From positions 5,616,922 to 5,680,921 of the forward strand of contig NC_092678.1 of NCBI RefSeq assembly GCF_964355755.1: 64,000 nt of DNA. Direction: 5' to 3'. Both the position numbers and the translations under genes were made by a program. Source of the stretch: Antedon mediterranea. Lineage: Eukaryota; Echinodermata; Crinoidea; Comatulida; Antedonidae. The first letter of the stretch is position 1; every line of letters begins with the position of its first letter. Below, in pieces: positions 10,497-22,250 of this stretch. The notes under the pieces are model-generated. The model had not been told where the DNA came from, ran no database searches, and saw only the letters and a program-made list of their open reading frames with translations.

Positions 10497-11600
10497 GGTC
10501 AATTTGATTAAGAGTACTAAAAGCATCTTCGAAAATAAGATTGCAAATGAGGTTAAAGTCAATGAAAAGTCTTTTTGGCGTTACGTAAATTCTCAGTTAA
10601 ATACCAGATCTGGTATTCCTACTCTTAGAAATTTTAAAGGTAAACTTGTTGTAGATGACCAAGATAAAGCCGAGCCTTTTAATTCTTTTTTTAGCAGTGT
10701 CTGTTGTCGAGTCTAGTATTCGTTTATTTGCAGACGACACTAAGTTGTATAGAGTGGTCAATAACATTGATGATGCGGATTTATTTCAGAGAGACATTGA
10801 CAGTGCTTCCCATTGGTCTAATGTTTGGCAATTGCCATTTAATGACACTAAGTGTAAGGTATTTCATTATGATTGTGATAATCCCAATTTCGTGTATTCA
10901 ATGGCTGGTAATTTACTTCATGAGGTAAAGCAGGAGAACGATCTAGGTGTTACCTTTGATCCTAGTTTAATCTTTAATTTGCATGTAGCGGATATTTGTA
11001 AAAGAGCTAATAAGAAACTAGGAATGATTTATAGATCTTTTAAATTCTTGAATAAAGATGGATTTTTGAAGCTGTATAAGTCTATTGTCAGGCCAACGCT
11101 TGAATATTGTAATACTGTTTATAATCCTATTAGAAAACGAGATCAGGATGAAATAGAGAAGGTCCAGCAAAGAGCAACAAGATTGATTCCTAGGTACCGT
11201 AATTTCCCGTATGGACAACGTTTGAGAATTGTTGGTCTTCCTACCATGAGATATCGAAGGCAGAGCAGATGTTATCCAAGTTTTTAGGATTGTAAAAGGT
11301 TTCGATCATATTTCGATCAACACATTTTTTGAATTTGATCTAGAATCTCGGACCCGTGGACACCCATATAAACTCAAGTTTAAAAGCTCTCGTCTTAATA
11401 TTAGGAGGGACACGTTCTCCAGGAGAGTTATTCTCTTATGGAATGATCTGCCTACGGATGTAGTTTCGTGTGCTATGGTGAACTTGTTCAAAGCTAAACT
11501 TAATGTCGCATGGTCCAACCACCCGCTGAAGTTTTCACCCTATATAGAATATGATTTTATTGCTGGGAAACAAGTAAACAAGTATTTTTTTTTGTAGTTG
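10497..11600 (+). pseudogene. CR1/jockey-type LINE reverse transcriptase fragment, internally deleted
   Basis: The first part (to about 10705) encodes the linker that precedes the RT domain (KSFWRYVNSQLN, then FNSFFSSV). It is joined in a different frame to RT motif C and thumb (IRLFADDTKLYR, then WQLPFNDTKCKVFHY, LGVTFDP, LKLYKSIVRPTLEYCN). RT motifs before FADD are missing, so several hundred bases are deleted. A frameshift near 11250 precedes the C-terminus (RRDTFSRRVILLWNDLP region, to 11590). The 3' end is A-rich. It is a dead copy; the clade is judged only from motif style. Confidence 0.8.
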
Positions 11601-11830
11601 TTTGACACTTAAAAAAAAAATATCATGTTAATTGTCAAATCATGTTATTCTTATTATAAATTAAAATCTGCTATATTATTATTAATTTATTTCAAGCGAA
11701 TAATTTAATCTTGGAATTGGATTGAATATATCTTACCTTAAATTTTAATCAAAAATTTGCTATAATTAATTTCCGTAGTCTTGATAGTATAATAGAAAAT
11801 ATATAATTGTTGTTCCTTGTTGTTGGATAC

Positions 11831-12184
11831 TGTAGTGAATATTTTAGTTTGTTCTGAGCTTTCTCAGGCGTATATATATAACTCCACGCGACGTACACTG
11901 TCACTGAATGATAACTCGATTAATACATCTTTCTACCACTACCAGTCAAGCCTTAATATTTTCTTTATCATCTTTCCATTTATCTACTCTGATCTTATTC
12001 TCTCTTCTTTTTAATATCTATTACATTCCACTTTTATACTGGACATGCAAATTTTAGGCTTCAGAGGAGGATAACATTTTCCCTCCAAAAATTATACGAT
12101 TTTGATTGGCTAATAATATAAGGCGGACCTGGTCTAAAGCATCCTTATCTAAACACAGAGAATCACAACTTAAATAGTATGACA
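11831..12184 (-). repeat. 3' LTR of copy A
   Basis: 354 bases, TG...CA. It is 49 bases shorter than the partner LTR because the stretch between two AACTC/AATTC motifs is missing. Otherwise it closely matches 16263-16665. Confidence 0.93.
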
Positions 12185-12196
12185 TTCCCCTTTTTT
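12185..12196 (-). other. Polypurine tract of copy A
   Basis: On the minus strand AAAAAAGGGGAA directly abuts the 3' LTR, the expected place for plus-strand DNA priming. Copy B has the same tract one A shorter at 27668-27678. Confidence 0.8.
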
Positions 12197-12285
12197 GGAA
12201 AAAGATTGTGTCAATCTTTCCAAAAATTTAACATTTAAAACCATTTTACTATAAACTATCTACAAATAACACCTCTATAATATTA

Positions 12286-14050
12286 TTATGCACGGCTTAA
12301 TCCATCTGCATTTCCATTTAATGATCCTTTCTTGTAAATAACTTTAAATTTATATCCTTGTAAAAACAGAGCCCATCTCATAAGTCTAACATTGGCACCC
12401 TTCATTGAGTCCATCCATCTCAATGCCTGGTGGTCAGTATGAACTTGAAATTCACAACCATACAGATAATACTTAAGTTTATTTATAGCCCAAACAATAG
12501 AGAGGCACTCTTTTTCTGGCACAGAATATCTCTGCTCATGTACAGATAACTTTCTACTTAAATACACAATGGGATAATCATTACCCTCACCATCTATTTG
12601 TCTCAGCACTGCACCTATGCCATAATTTGAGGCATCGGTTTGCAATATAAACATCTTATCAAAATTTGGGGCTTTTAATACATTATCATCAGTAAGTCGT
12701 TTCTTTAAAGTTACAAAGGCATTTTCACATTGTTCATTCCACTTAACGGTATTACTTTTTACTTTTTAAAGTTAAATCAATCAATGGCTTAGCAATATCG
12801 GCATAGTTCTGTACACATTTTCTGTAATAGCCCGTTAATCCGAGAAATGATCGGACTTGTTTCTTAGACAAAGGTCTGGGGAACTTTTCCACAGCCTCAA
12901 CCTTATCAATCATGGGTCTAATTTCTCCATTACCAATCTTTTATGCCCCAGAAATTCTACCTGTGCATAGGCAATTTTACATTTCAAAGGCTTTGCTGTC
13001 AATCCAGCACTACTTAATCTTTCTAATACATCATTCAAATGAAAAATATGATCTTTCCAAGTTTGACTATAAATACATATGTCATCTATATATGCCTTAG
13101 CATATCCCTCAGTACCTTGTAATACCTTATCCATTAATCTTTGGAAAGTACTAGAGCTATTTTGCATACCAAATGGAAGTACATTGTAACAATACTGTCC
13201 AAATTGTGTAATAAATGCTGATTTGTCTTTGGTCTTAGGATCCAGAGGCACCTGGTAAAATCCTTTAGTTAGATCTAATTCTACTCTAGTAAAGACTTCT
13301 ATTAGAGCCCTGGCTACTGTTTCAGCTCTAACATTGGGTAACGGGATAGCATCCGGATATCTCGTAGCATAGTCAATTATAGTAAGCATATATTTGTTAT
13401 TACGGCTTGTTCTAGATAAGGGTCCAACAATGTCTATCGCTATACGTTTAAATGGTGTACTTATAATCGGTAATGGTATCAAAGTATGTTTCCTTTTACT
13501 TTTACCCTTATCTACCTTTTGGCATTCCTTACAGACTTTACAATAGACTACCACATCTTTAAATATACCTGGCCAATAGAATTGGTTCAGGAAGCTACTT
13601 TTAGTTTTCTCAACACCCATGTGACCTGCAAATGGCACATTATGACCTAAGTGTAATACACCCTGTCTACACTGAGTGGGTAATACAATCTGTTCCACTT
13701 GGTTATTCTTATCTTTAATACTACTCCAATTTCTCATCAATATACCTTGTCTCATAAAGAAACATACCCTATGTTGACCTATTTCTTCTATAGGGACTAC
13801 CCTGTCAAACACTCCTTTGAGTGAGTGATCCTTAGTTTGCAATTTGATCAGTTCTTGTTTAGTTAGGTTCAGCTTGTGCTGTTGTTCATAAGTTTTATGT
13901 TTGACTGTTTTATCTTTAGCTTTATCCTCATTTTCGTCAAACAAATTATTCATTTCTGTTCCATTCATATCATCTAAACACTTAGTTTTATTTACTTTGT
14001 TGTCATTTACTACTGTTTTCAACAATTGTACATTAGTTTCTTTAGGCGGC
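12286..14050 (-). pseudogene. pol remnant of copy A (integrase, RT, RNase H), deleted and frameshifted
   Basis: The ORF 12910-14025 begins with the protease-integrase linker, carries the integrase zinc finger (HNVPFAGH and CKVCKEC) and the first catalytic region (IDIVGP), then jumps directly into the RT palm (FYQVPLDPKTKDKSAF, then AYIDDICIYS). The other integrase catalytic residues and the RT N-terminus are deleted. Two further frame breaks (near 12943, an extra TT, and near 12765) separate this from the RNase H ORF 12286-12654 (TDASNYGIGA, then HTDHQALRWM). Described as found; not functional. Confidence 0.92.
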
Positions 14051-14062
14051 TCTTCTATCGGC

Positions 14063-15715
14063 TTAAAGTCTATCTTTCCCTAACAATATCATTTCGTCTT
14101 GTATTCTAACATCATTTTCTATTCTGGCTTGCTCCCTAGTTAGGACGAACATTTCTTTAGTCATTGTTTCCCCACAATTCTGGTCCAAATCATGACCCAA
14201 TAACATGTCCCTCTGTAATCCTTCGATTACGGCTACAATCACTTTTCCTGTCACTATCTTACTTTCTATAGCTACCTCAGCTAAGGGGACGGTAATATCG
14301 CCTCCTATACCTCTTAACGTAACCCATTTTCCTGGCAAGTAACATTTGTTAGGCACTAGACTTTCCTTAACAGCTGACTGGGTACATCCCGAGTCTCTTA
14401 GCATAGTTATAACCTGTCCTTCTAATTTTCCTGTTATTGTACACTTCTCCATTTTATTTTCTACACTATCCATAACTACTTGGGGTCTATCTGATTTTAT
14501 TCCTTCACATCTTAAGCCATCTTTCACATTCGGGCCCTTCTTAGTGTCACTAGTCTTTCCTTTTGCTACCATCTTAGGACAATCCCCTATTTTATGTCCC
14601 TTCTCCTTACAATTGAAGCATAGGCCATTAATCCATTCATTTGAAGGTTCTCTCTGTTGGAAATTTCTACCATAGTTATGGAATTTGCCTCCCCTTCCGC
14701 GATACCTATTGTATCCTTGCTGCCTAGCTCCAGGGTTATTCTGAGTCGTACTATTCTTAGGTTTACTATTTTCTTGGCCCTTATAATACGTAGGCTTATT
14801 TTCAGAATTTACGGCATTCCAATAGCCACGGCCACCTCTATTAGCTATATAATCATCGGCTATCATAGCCATATCATAGCTCTTATTTACTTGTTTATCT
14901 CTAAGATAAAGCCTCAGATCTTCAGGCATTTTATCAAGTGCCTGTTCCATTATAATCATTTCAATAATGTCTGCAGCATCATCTTCTTTTACATTAGCAC
15001 ATTTCATCCAACATTTTAAATAATGGGAGAGCTCATTCAGCCATTCCCTGATGGACATATCTTTAACTCTGTTCGAATTTCTAAATTTAAATCTGTAGGT
15101 CTCTGCGGACACATCATACTTTTCTAAGATTGCCTTCTTTAAGGTATCATAATCTACACATTTTTTTACGGTTAAGGATGCATATGCTGTCCTAGCTTTA
15201 CCAGACAGTTCAGGTGCTAACCTAGCGGACCACGTATTCTTATCCCAACCTGTGGCTTCTGCCAAGTGTTCAAATGTTCTAAAATATATATCAATATCAT
15301 CTGATTCCTTCAAAGTAGGAACCTTTACCTTCATTTCATCTACTATATTCCTAGCATTACTGTAGCTAGACCTATTTTCTAATTCCATCATTTTCACTCT
15401 TTCTTGTGATTCAATTTTTCTTTGCTCTATATCTATTTTCTTTTGCTCTATATCTGCTTCTAATCTTAATTGGTCTTGTTGGTATTGTAATTCTAACTTT
15501 TTGTTTTCGGCCTCGGCCTCGAACTTCATTCGAAAATATTCGAGCATCATATCTTTAGGCATACCGCCGGGTATTTCGGGCAAATCAATATCCCTAGCCA
15601 TGTTATCATACATTTCATTGACTTGGTCAACCTCTTCTTAGTCAACCATCTCTTCCCTAGTATCTTTTTCTGACATAGTCTTATCTATATTTTTACCCGA
15701 TCTTAAAGTTGTCAT
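14063..15715 (-). pseudogene. gag-protease region of copy A
   Basis: The reading frame starts at the ATG at 15715 as in copy B, but a TAA interrupts it near 15639 where copy B has a Gln codon; a 516-residue ORF follows from 15613. It shows a coiled-coil N-terminus, a gag helical region, a CCHC zinc knuckle (CFNCKEKGHKIGDC) and a retropepsin active site (LRDSG). A two-base deficit near 14063 shifts it out of frame with the integrase. Confidence 0.9.
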
Positions 15716-16190
15716 GCTAATAACAATTTTACTAATGAAATATGTAAACTTATGTATACAAAATATGTTATAAAAGTATTTGTATTACCTTGATTCCATT
15801 CAGATATGTAAAAAATATGCAATCCACATAAATTTTTAAATGCAATACAATCTAAGACATTAATTTACTTCAAAGTCACAAACAACGTTCCAAGTTCGCT
15901 CCGTACAAAAATTTACTTTCGAAATAAAAAATAGTTTACAAAGTCAGCTTTGCAAATCTTCTCCAAATTTACTGGGCTTCCTTCTGTTACTTCAGTCTTC
16001 TTCTTTCAGACCTCGGTGAATATATACAGTATCTCCGATGAATATCCAGCAGTCTTGAGCTCAACAGTACTTCTTCTTCGTTGTAATATCCAAACAACGC
16101 ACGGTATAAAAACTGTCAGGAATCCAGATCTTCGTAACCATTTAACTTTTTGGTTACTGATTTAACAGGCCCGTAGAGTAGGCACTGTCA

Positions 16191-16214
16191 CTTCTTCTTC
16201 TTCTTCTTCTTCTT
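16191..16214. repeat. (CTT)n microsatellite in the leader of copy A
   Basis: Eight CTT units between the 5' LTR and gag. Copy B has a shorter run at the same place (about 32880-32896). Confidence 0.9.
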
Positions 16215-16248
16215 GATACTTAAATCATGTATCTTAAACAAAAATTTT

Positions 16249-16262
16249 CACCGCTACCACCA
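16249..16262 (-). other. Primer-binding site of copy A (tRNA-Leu type, one mismatch)
   Basis: On the minus strand TGGTGGTAGCGGTG follows the 5' LTR directly. It matches the complement of a tRNA-Leu 3' end including CCA, with one mismatch that copy B lacks. Confidence 0.7.
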
Positions 16263-16665
16263 TGTAGTGAATATATTAGTTGGTTCCGAGCTTTCTCAGG
16301 CGTATATATATAACTCCACGCGACGTACACTGTCACTGAATGATAACTCATACAAAAAGTATATTTAACTCAACTAGAACTTTTATTCCTTGTAATTCGA
16401 TTAATACATCTTTCTACCACTACCAGTCAAGCCTTAATATTTTCTTTATCATCTTTCCGTTTATCTACTCTGATCTTATTCTCTCTTCTTTTTAATATCT
16501 ATTACATTCCACTTTTATACTGGACATGCAAATTTTAGGCTTCAGAGGAGGATAACATTTTCCCTCCAAAAATTATACGATTTTGATTGGCTAATAATAT
16601 AAGGCGGACCTGGTCTAAAGCATCCTTATCTAAACACAGAGAATCACAACATAAATAGTATGACA
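16263..16665 (-). repeat. 5' LTR of copy A
   Basis: 403 bases, TG...CA, flanked outside by GATAC, the target duplication partner. Confidence 0.93.
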
Positions 16666-16670
16666 GATAC

Positions 16671-17180
16671 CTACATATATGCCAAGAACAACGCAATGAT
16701 ATATTGAATTATCTTTAATATTTGTTTACCTTTTTGGAAATACATTACTTTACTAGTTTTTACCATTTTAATATCACATAATAGTTTACTTTCATCTTTG
16801 ACCAAAAACTGGATTATTTATTTATGAAACATGAAGGAAATTTAAAATAGTTAAATAGTACAAAAGGATAAAGCAATTAAAACGTAATAATAGTCTGTTT
16901 TAATACTACTATTAGTAATAACAAATAAAAATTCCATATCTAAAAAATTGTTCTTAAACATTTCTCAAACAGTATTTTACATAAAAAAATGGAAAACAAA
17001 AATGAGCAGGATTAATTACACAAGACAAAATCTTATATTAAAGGTATCAAGATAAAAAATGAATAGATTGAAATAATTAAATGATAGTGATATATGTACA
17101 TTAGTTCTTATAAACTAAGGTTCTTGTTTGAAAGTGTGAATACAATAGAACTATTAATATTATTTGTAGTATAAAAATAA
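16671..17180. other. AT-rich gap between copy A and a MITE
   Basis: No gene, repeat or conserved flank block was recognised. Confidence 0.4.
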
Positions 17181-18107
17181 CGCCTGTATTCTTAAACCGG
17201 ACTTTAGTCGTAGTTCGAGCTAAAACTAAAAAAATGACGTCATTTTAATTCATAAACCGAACTTCAACTAAATCGCCGACTAATTCAGGCCAACCTCGAC
17301 TAAATCGAGACGAATTTTGATCGATTTTTTTAGTCCTGGAGGGGGCAGGCTAAATGGTTGACTAAATGGTTTTTAAACGATGTTTATAAAAAACGTAACA
17401 GTCATTGAGTTGTTATATTGGCCAGATATTGAAGAATGAAATATCTATATTTATATTAGCTTAATTAAATATACATTGGTATAAGTTATAATAATGAAAA
17501 TCATCTTTATTTAGAACTGTATACAAATTACATTATTTTCTTCGCGCAAGTCCGACTTGAGCTACGTCACGCCATAACGACAATGGGAGATGCGGCAATT
17601 CACCACGCGATGGAATGTTTAGGGGGCCTAGCGCTTTCTTGTCACGCTATGAAGTGCGTGGTTCGTCGCGATCATACTTTGTTGGGGGCCTAGAAAATAT
17701 AAAAGTGACCGTACCGCCGTGGTTCCTAAATATATTTTGAAGATTTTATTTATTGTTAATCAAATATACTTCACTGTTAAATTAATACTGATATTGTTCT
17801 AATAATTAACGATTAAAATTATTTTTCATGTATATAGTCCTGATGCGTAAAAAGTGTTGTAAGAAATGGAAAGTGATATCAATGCGCAAAATTTCGTCTG
17901 CTCCTCAAATACTCTCTTGTCATTGGCCAATGTATAGCCTTTGTTACCCAGACGTGTGCAACTCGACTAAAAGCTCGACTTCATTAAGTCGAACTGCAAA
18001 CTTCGACTACTTCGTTTTTGAATCGAATTTGAAGTAATAGCTCGAACTACGACTTTTTCAAGTCGAACTTCGAACTACGACTAAAGTCCGGTTTAAGAAT
18101 ACGGGCG
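17181..18107. mobile_element. MITE with PIF/Harbinger-like TAA target duplication
   Basis: Terminal inverted repeats of about 37 bases start CGCCTGTATTCTTAAACCGG and, at the other end, the complement of CGCCCGTATTCTTAAACCGG. TAA lies on both sides (17178-17180 and 18108-18110), the trinucleotide duplicated by PIF/Harbinger transposases. Subterminal TCGAACTACGACT motifs are repeated. No transposase ORF is present; length is 927 bases. Confidence 0.8.
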
Positions 18108-18270
18108 TAAGTGATATCTAGAATTAAAATGATCAGAAAGTTTTTCACAGCACTCATAATTCATTTCATTTTAGTAAATTACACTATATGTTCATCTTCA
18201 TTGCGATGAAGTAAAAGATATTTAGCATAGAAAGCATCTTTTATTTTACAGAACTTTTATTTCTAGTTTA

Positions 18271-19179
18271 TTACACTCTATGTTCATCTTCATTACGTCT
18301 TTGACCTCTTTGAATGTTTCTTATTTGAGGTCCAAGATTGGAAGCAAAGCAGCCTAGCATGCGCTTAAAACCATTTCTTAACTCTGAAATACGCCACCAA
18401 TATACAATAGGATTTAAAGCCGAATTCATCATAAGAAACGGTAACAAAATCTGATTCAAAGATTTTGTAAATGAGTTACAATGAGATGATGTAAGGAAAC
18501 ATATTGTCAATAACTGGGTTGGTATTAAACAGAAAAACAGTGAAAAAAGTAGAATACTAAATGTGATAAATACTGATCGTAATCTGGCCTGTCTAGCAGA
18601 TCTAGCAGTAGCTGATGCGAGTTGGTTAGTTTTATGTTTTAAGTAAATGTACATAAAGATATAAACAAATCCAATAATGATTGTCAAAATAAAACTCACA
18701 GAAAACACAACAATAAATTTAACTAGTGCTCCATGTTTTGAAAAAATATAACTAAGCCATAAAACTATTAATGTCCAAGCAAAAGTACACACTATTGCCA
18801 ATATATTTTTTGTAACAAATTGTTGGTATTTTATTGGAACAGCAATAGCTAGAAAGCGCTCCATACTCACAGAAAAAACAAATAATAATGAACAATTCAT
18901 CATAAATATCCCCACAAACACTATCGTACTATCTACATAATAAAATATCATTATAACTAAAGTGACAAGACAACTTAGTAAGTCAGCAACAGCTAAGTTC
19001 ACAAGCAAAACATTTGATTTCTTTCTTAGTTGTTGATTACAGCAGACAACTAAAATTATTAACAGGTTTTCTAACATTCCTGCAACTGTAATGATATACG
19101 TGAGATAGATACTAATTAGGCTTATTCTCAAGTCCATAAAGTCATAATGCTTGTGTTCATATTCAGAGTAATCTTGCAT
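18271..19179 (-). CDS. Class A GPCR, array member 2, intact
   Basis: 302 residues from the Met that directly follows a splice acceptor (TCTTACAG/AA-ATG). The ORF extends further upstream to 19221, but that part reads through intron. Seven TM segments with GMLENL (TM1), LAVADLL (TM2), SMERFLAIAVPIKY (TM3/loop 2), SLFFCLIPTQ (TM6) and NPIVYWWR (TM7). The N-terminus is short and acidic/aromatic (MQDYSEYEHKHYDF) with no N-glycosylation sequon visible. A candidate 5' exon ends at 19875 (CATAG/GTAAAT). In the related genes that exon ends ATGG; here it reads ATAG, so initiation should be at 19179. Confidence 0.9.
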   Translation of the reverse strand: MQDYSEYEHKHYDFMDLRISLISIYLTYIITVAGMLENLLIILVVCCNQQLRKKSNVLLVNLAVADLLSCLVTLVIMIFYYVDSTIVFVGIFMMNCSLLFVFSVSMERFLAIAVPIKYQQFVTKNILAIVCTFAWTLIVLWLSYIFSKHGALVKFIVVFSVSFILTIIIGFVYIFMYIYLKHKTNQLASATARSARQARLRSVFITFSILLFSLFFCLIPTQLLTICFLTSSHCNSFTKSLNQILLPFLMMNSALNPIVYWWRISELRNGFKRMLGCFASNLGPQIRNIQRGQRRNEDEHRV

Positions 19180-19874
19180 TTCTGTAAGAAAATATATAAA
19201 ACAACAAATAGACTTTAACATTATTCCTTTAGTAAAAATAATTTAAATTAATATATAGTGTATTATTCTTCTCAATGTGCTTGACAGTAAAATTAAAATT
19301 ATGGATAATTTTAAATCAGGCTTAAACATTTGAACCACAGATACTGTAGATATTCAATTCATTTTCTTTATTTCGGATTGGACATCCATATACAAATTAT
19401 ACAAAAAACAAAAAGAGAAACTATGGTTTGAATCAGACTGATGAATTCTGTTCTTAAAACTATGTATAGAGTTTCTCCAATATTCATAGAATGAGGGAAC
19501 GTTATTCATTACAAACATCATATTATAGTAACAAAAGATTAAAATTTGGAGGCAATTCAATTGGATTATTTTTTATTATTTTACTAATTTTAGGCTATAG
19601 GTCAAAACTACAAGGTGGATCTTTTATTTTAAAACCACAAATAGATATATGGCCACCAAAGTCTCCATTACATTTTGGAGACAATCCTTTTACACAGGAA
19701 TGATGGCCAACTTGTGACTTTTTGTTGTTGCCAACTGAAATCATTTTTATGTGTCACTTTGGACTACACTTTAGCTTGTTATTTTAAACAAAAGAAAAGA
19801 AATTTTAATTTTGGAGGTGAGAATACTCGGAGAGAAGAATATAAGATATCCAAATAAATAAAATAGATATTTAC

Positions 19875-19900
19875 CTATGCTAAGTTGGCTAGATCCAGTT
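19875..19900 (-). other. Candidate 5' UTR exon of receptor 2 (splice donor at 19875)
   Basis: The minus strand reads CCAACTTAGCATAG/GTAAATATC, homologous to exon-end sequences upstream of receptors 3, 5, 7 and 10. The 5' limit of the exon is not known. The intron to the coding exon would be about 0.7 kb. Confidence 0.5.
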
Positions 19901-20379
19901 TCATCAGTACAATTTAGTGACTTGTTAAAAGTTTATCTCTGCGGTATACTGTAATGTGCATTGTTAAAGTTTTTTTTTTTTTTTATGGTTACAGGTAAAC
20001 TTAATGTGTATCCGAAGCTGGTACTGGCTCTAGTGAGAATCAGTATTATAGGTCGTTATAATATTCTATGATAGGATATGACATTTCCTAGAATGTTACG
20101 ATTTCTAAGATACAATTACCACTAATAATAATTTTATATTGAGGGCAAGAAACTGTACAATTAAACAATGTGTACCAGCATAAATAACATTACTAATTTG
20201 TAATTTTGTAAAGTAAAGAGATGATAAGTTACATCACAATGTATAGCATAACACAGTGCTAGACAATGATACTACAACACTGGCTAATAATATTATCAGC
20301 GCATGTCCTTATAAGGGCACCTTGTTTTTACAATTTCTAGGAAAATAATTTGTTGAGAATTGTGTTTTTTAGTATACTT
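19901..20379. other. 5' flank of receptor 2
   Basis: Receptor 5' flank with the block TGTACCAGCA and TTATAAGGGCACCTTGTTTT, also found upstream of receptor 10 (60532, 60830). No gene. Confidence 0.5.
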
Positions 20380-20930
20380 TGTGACATTTAGACATTTTGT
20401 GCCATTAAGACAGTTGATTCCATTGGAAACTGTGTCAGTTGGATACATTGTACCATTAGACACTTGTAACATTTAAACATTTTGTGCCATTTTGAATGTA
20501 CTCATATTATTTTCATTTTAATTTGCAAAATAAAATTGAATCTTGAACACTTAGTGACATTGAGACACTTTGTGCCATTTGGACACTTTGTGACATTTAA
20601 ACACTTTGTGCCATTTAAATACTTTGTACCATTTAAATACTTTGTACCATTTGAACACTTTGTGCCATTTGGACACTTTGTGACCTTGGGACATTTGGAC
20701 ACTTTTTGCCATTTGGACACTTTTTGACCTTGGACACTGTCACATTTAGGCACTTTGTGACCTTGGGACATTTTGGACACTTTTTGCCATTTGGACACTT
20801 TTTGCCATTTGGACACTTTTTGCCATTTGGACACTTGACATTTAGACACTTTGTGTTCCTTGGTAAACTTTGTGACATTTAGACACGGTGTGACATTTAA
20901 ACACTCTGTCCCATTTAGACAAGGAAACTT
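20380..20930. repeat. Minisatellite of about 18 bases (ACACTTTGTGCCATTTGG type)
   Basis: About 30 degenerate units in which ACACTTT alternates with TGCCATTT, GACATTT or GACCTTG. The period is a multiple of three and the unit has no frequent stops, so three overlapping ORFs of 81-115 codons appear on both strands; on the minus strand they read as KWQKVS-like hexads. I regard these as by-products, not proteins. Single units occur in the receptor flanks at 21590 and 58475. Confidence 0.85.
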
Positions 20931-22250
20931 TTACCTTTTTACCTTTTGGAAACTTTTGTAATTTGAATTCTACATTGTAAAATGTCTGCAGATTTCAAAG
21001 AGTTTACTCGTATGATGTTAATTTATAAGATTAAATTACAATATAATAGTTCTATTGGTAGAGCCTGTTTAAGGGTAGTTAGTTGAAAGATGTATAGTAA
21101 TATTGATACATAACAGCAATGTACAGTGTACTGTAATATGTACAATGTTGAATTCATATCTTGAATTGTTAAACATTGAAAATGTACTTTAGCATTAGTT
21201 TGCATGAAATAGCTCTCAATGCAAGGCCATAGCAACCAGTACGGTTGGTAATGTTTCAGCTTGACCACTTTTTCACAGAGGACTTCCAGTTCCTTTTTCA
21301 TGCTACCATTGCACAACTTCTTCACATGGTCATGGCACTGGTGGTCCTAACTAATTACAATTTACACAACATAAACAAGATGAATGATATAGTTGCTATT
21401 TATTTTATTTATTTATTTCATAAACTTTCCAAAGAGCAAGCAAAAATGTACAAAAGTGCAAAAAAGGATTGATTAATAATTTTTTTTTAATACAAAAATC
21501 GTAAAGATTACATTCAAAAAGTGATTCTTAATAATTATATTAATTAATACACAAAACATAAAAGTAGTATTCCTGCAAACACAGATTACTTTGTGCCATT
21601 TGGACACTTACAATTAATTTGTATAGATAGGAAAGTACAACAGTTAAAAGTTGTGTAGCATTGATGTACATACTGTACAAATTAGTTAGATAAGTTTTAG
21701 ATAGATTTACACTGGAAAATAAAAATGTCAGTTTAAGGTACCCTTAATAAAAAATACATATTTATTAAGTAGGGTGAAATATTCTTAATTCATCCATCAA
21801 AACATAAATAAAAAAAAGTAGATTTATATATATATATTTCTAATGTACTTGCTAATTATGATATGGAATAAGAGAAAAAAGCTAGCTACAGCTTAAACTA
21901 ATACAACAACTGTAATCTGGCATTTGTGAACAAGTTTTATTCGTTGTTTATACTATGATTTTTATAAAATGATTTAAATAAAAGTATTGAAAGATTGTAA
22001 CATGTTGTAATTTCTAATTCAAGTTCAAAAGCCTTAATGACACTGACGCTAATACATTATTTTTAATTTATTTACTCATGGCTACCATTTATTAATATGC
22101 AACAATTTGTTTAAAAATTTACAGTCAGGCTTTAAATTATTAGTATGTATTATAAAGTAAAAGATTTCGTGGATAAAAGCGTTGTTTAATTGTCATTTAA
22201 AGTTTTACGTTTACAGATGTTATCTTATCAATTGTTTCATTTAGTGACTA
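20931..22250. other. Shared 3' flank of receptor 3
   Basis: No gene. It contains blocks repeated beside other receptors: the TTTATTTCATAAACTTCC segment (also 24590, 33630, 48775, 53310), the TTGTGCCATTTGGACACTT segment with GTATAGATAGGAAA (also 58475) and the TACAGCTTAAACTAATACAACAACTG segment (also 24730, 50430, 58780). These show that flanks were duplicated with the genes. Confidence 0.6.

Larger units (their letters stand above)
11831..16665 (-). mobile_element. Gmr1-type LTR retrotransposon, defective copy A
   Basis: Bounded by LTRs starting TGTAGTG and ending ATGACA (11831-12184 and 16263-16665), with a 5-base target duplication GATAC at 11826-11830 and 16666-16670. It has a primer-binding site, a polypurine tract, a gag-protease region and a pol remnant, all on the minus strand. 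Compared with the sister copy at 27260, about 1.2 kb is missing between the integrase core and the RT palm, and several frameshifts and a gag stop are present. It is non-functional by itself. Confidence 0.93.

Noticed and set aside
14657-15019. Plus-strand ORFs opposite gag (also 14346, 30599, 31046, 31357)
   Set aside because: They recur in both retrotransposon copies only because the antisense gag and pol sequence is conserved between the copies.
18271-19221. Longer receptor ORFs starting upstream (MLKS..., MLKI..., MFTD...) in receptors 2, 3, 5 and 10
   Set aside because: The extra residues read through the polypyrimidine tract and AG of a splice acceptor that is conserved in all paralogs, so they are intron.
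20502-20849. 115-codon minus-strand ORF with lysine/tryptophan-rich hexapeptide repeats
   Set aside because: It lies wholly within an 18-base minisatellite that is open on several frames and both strands; no splice or start context supports a gene.
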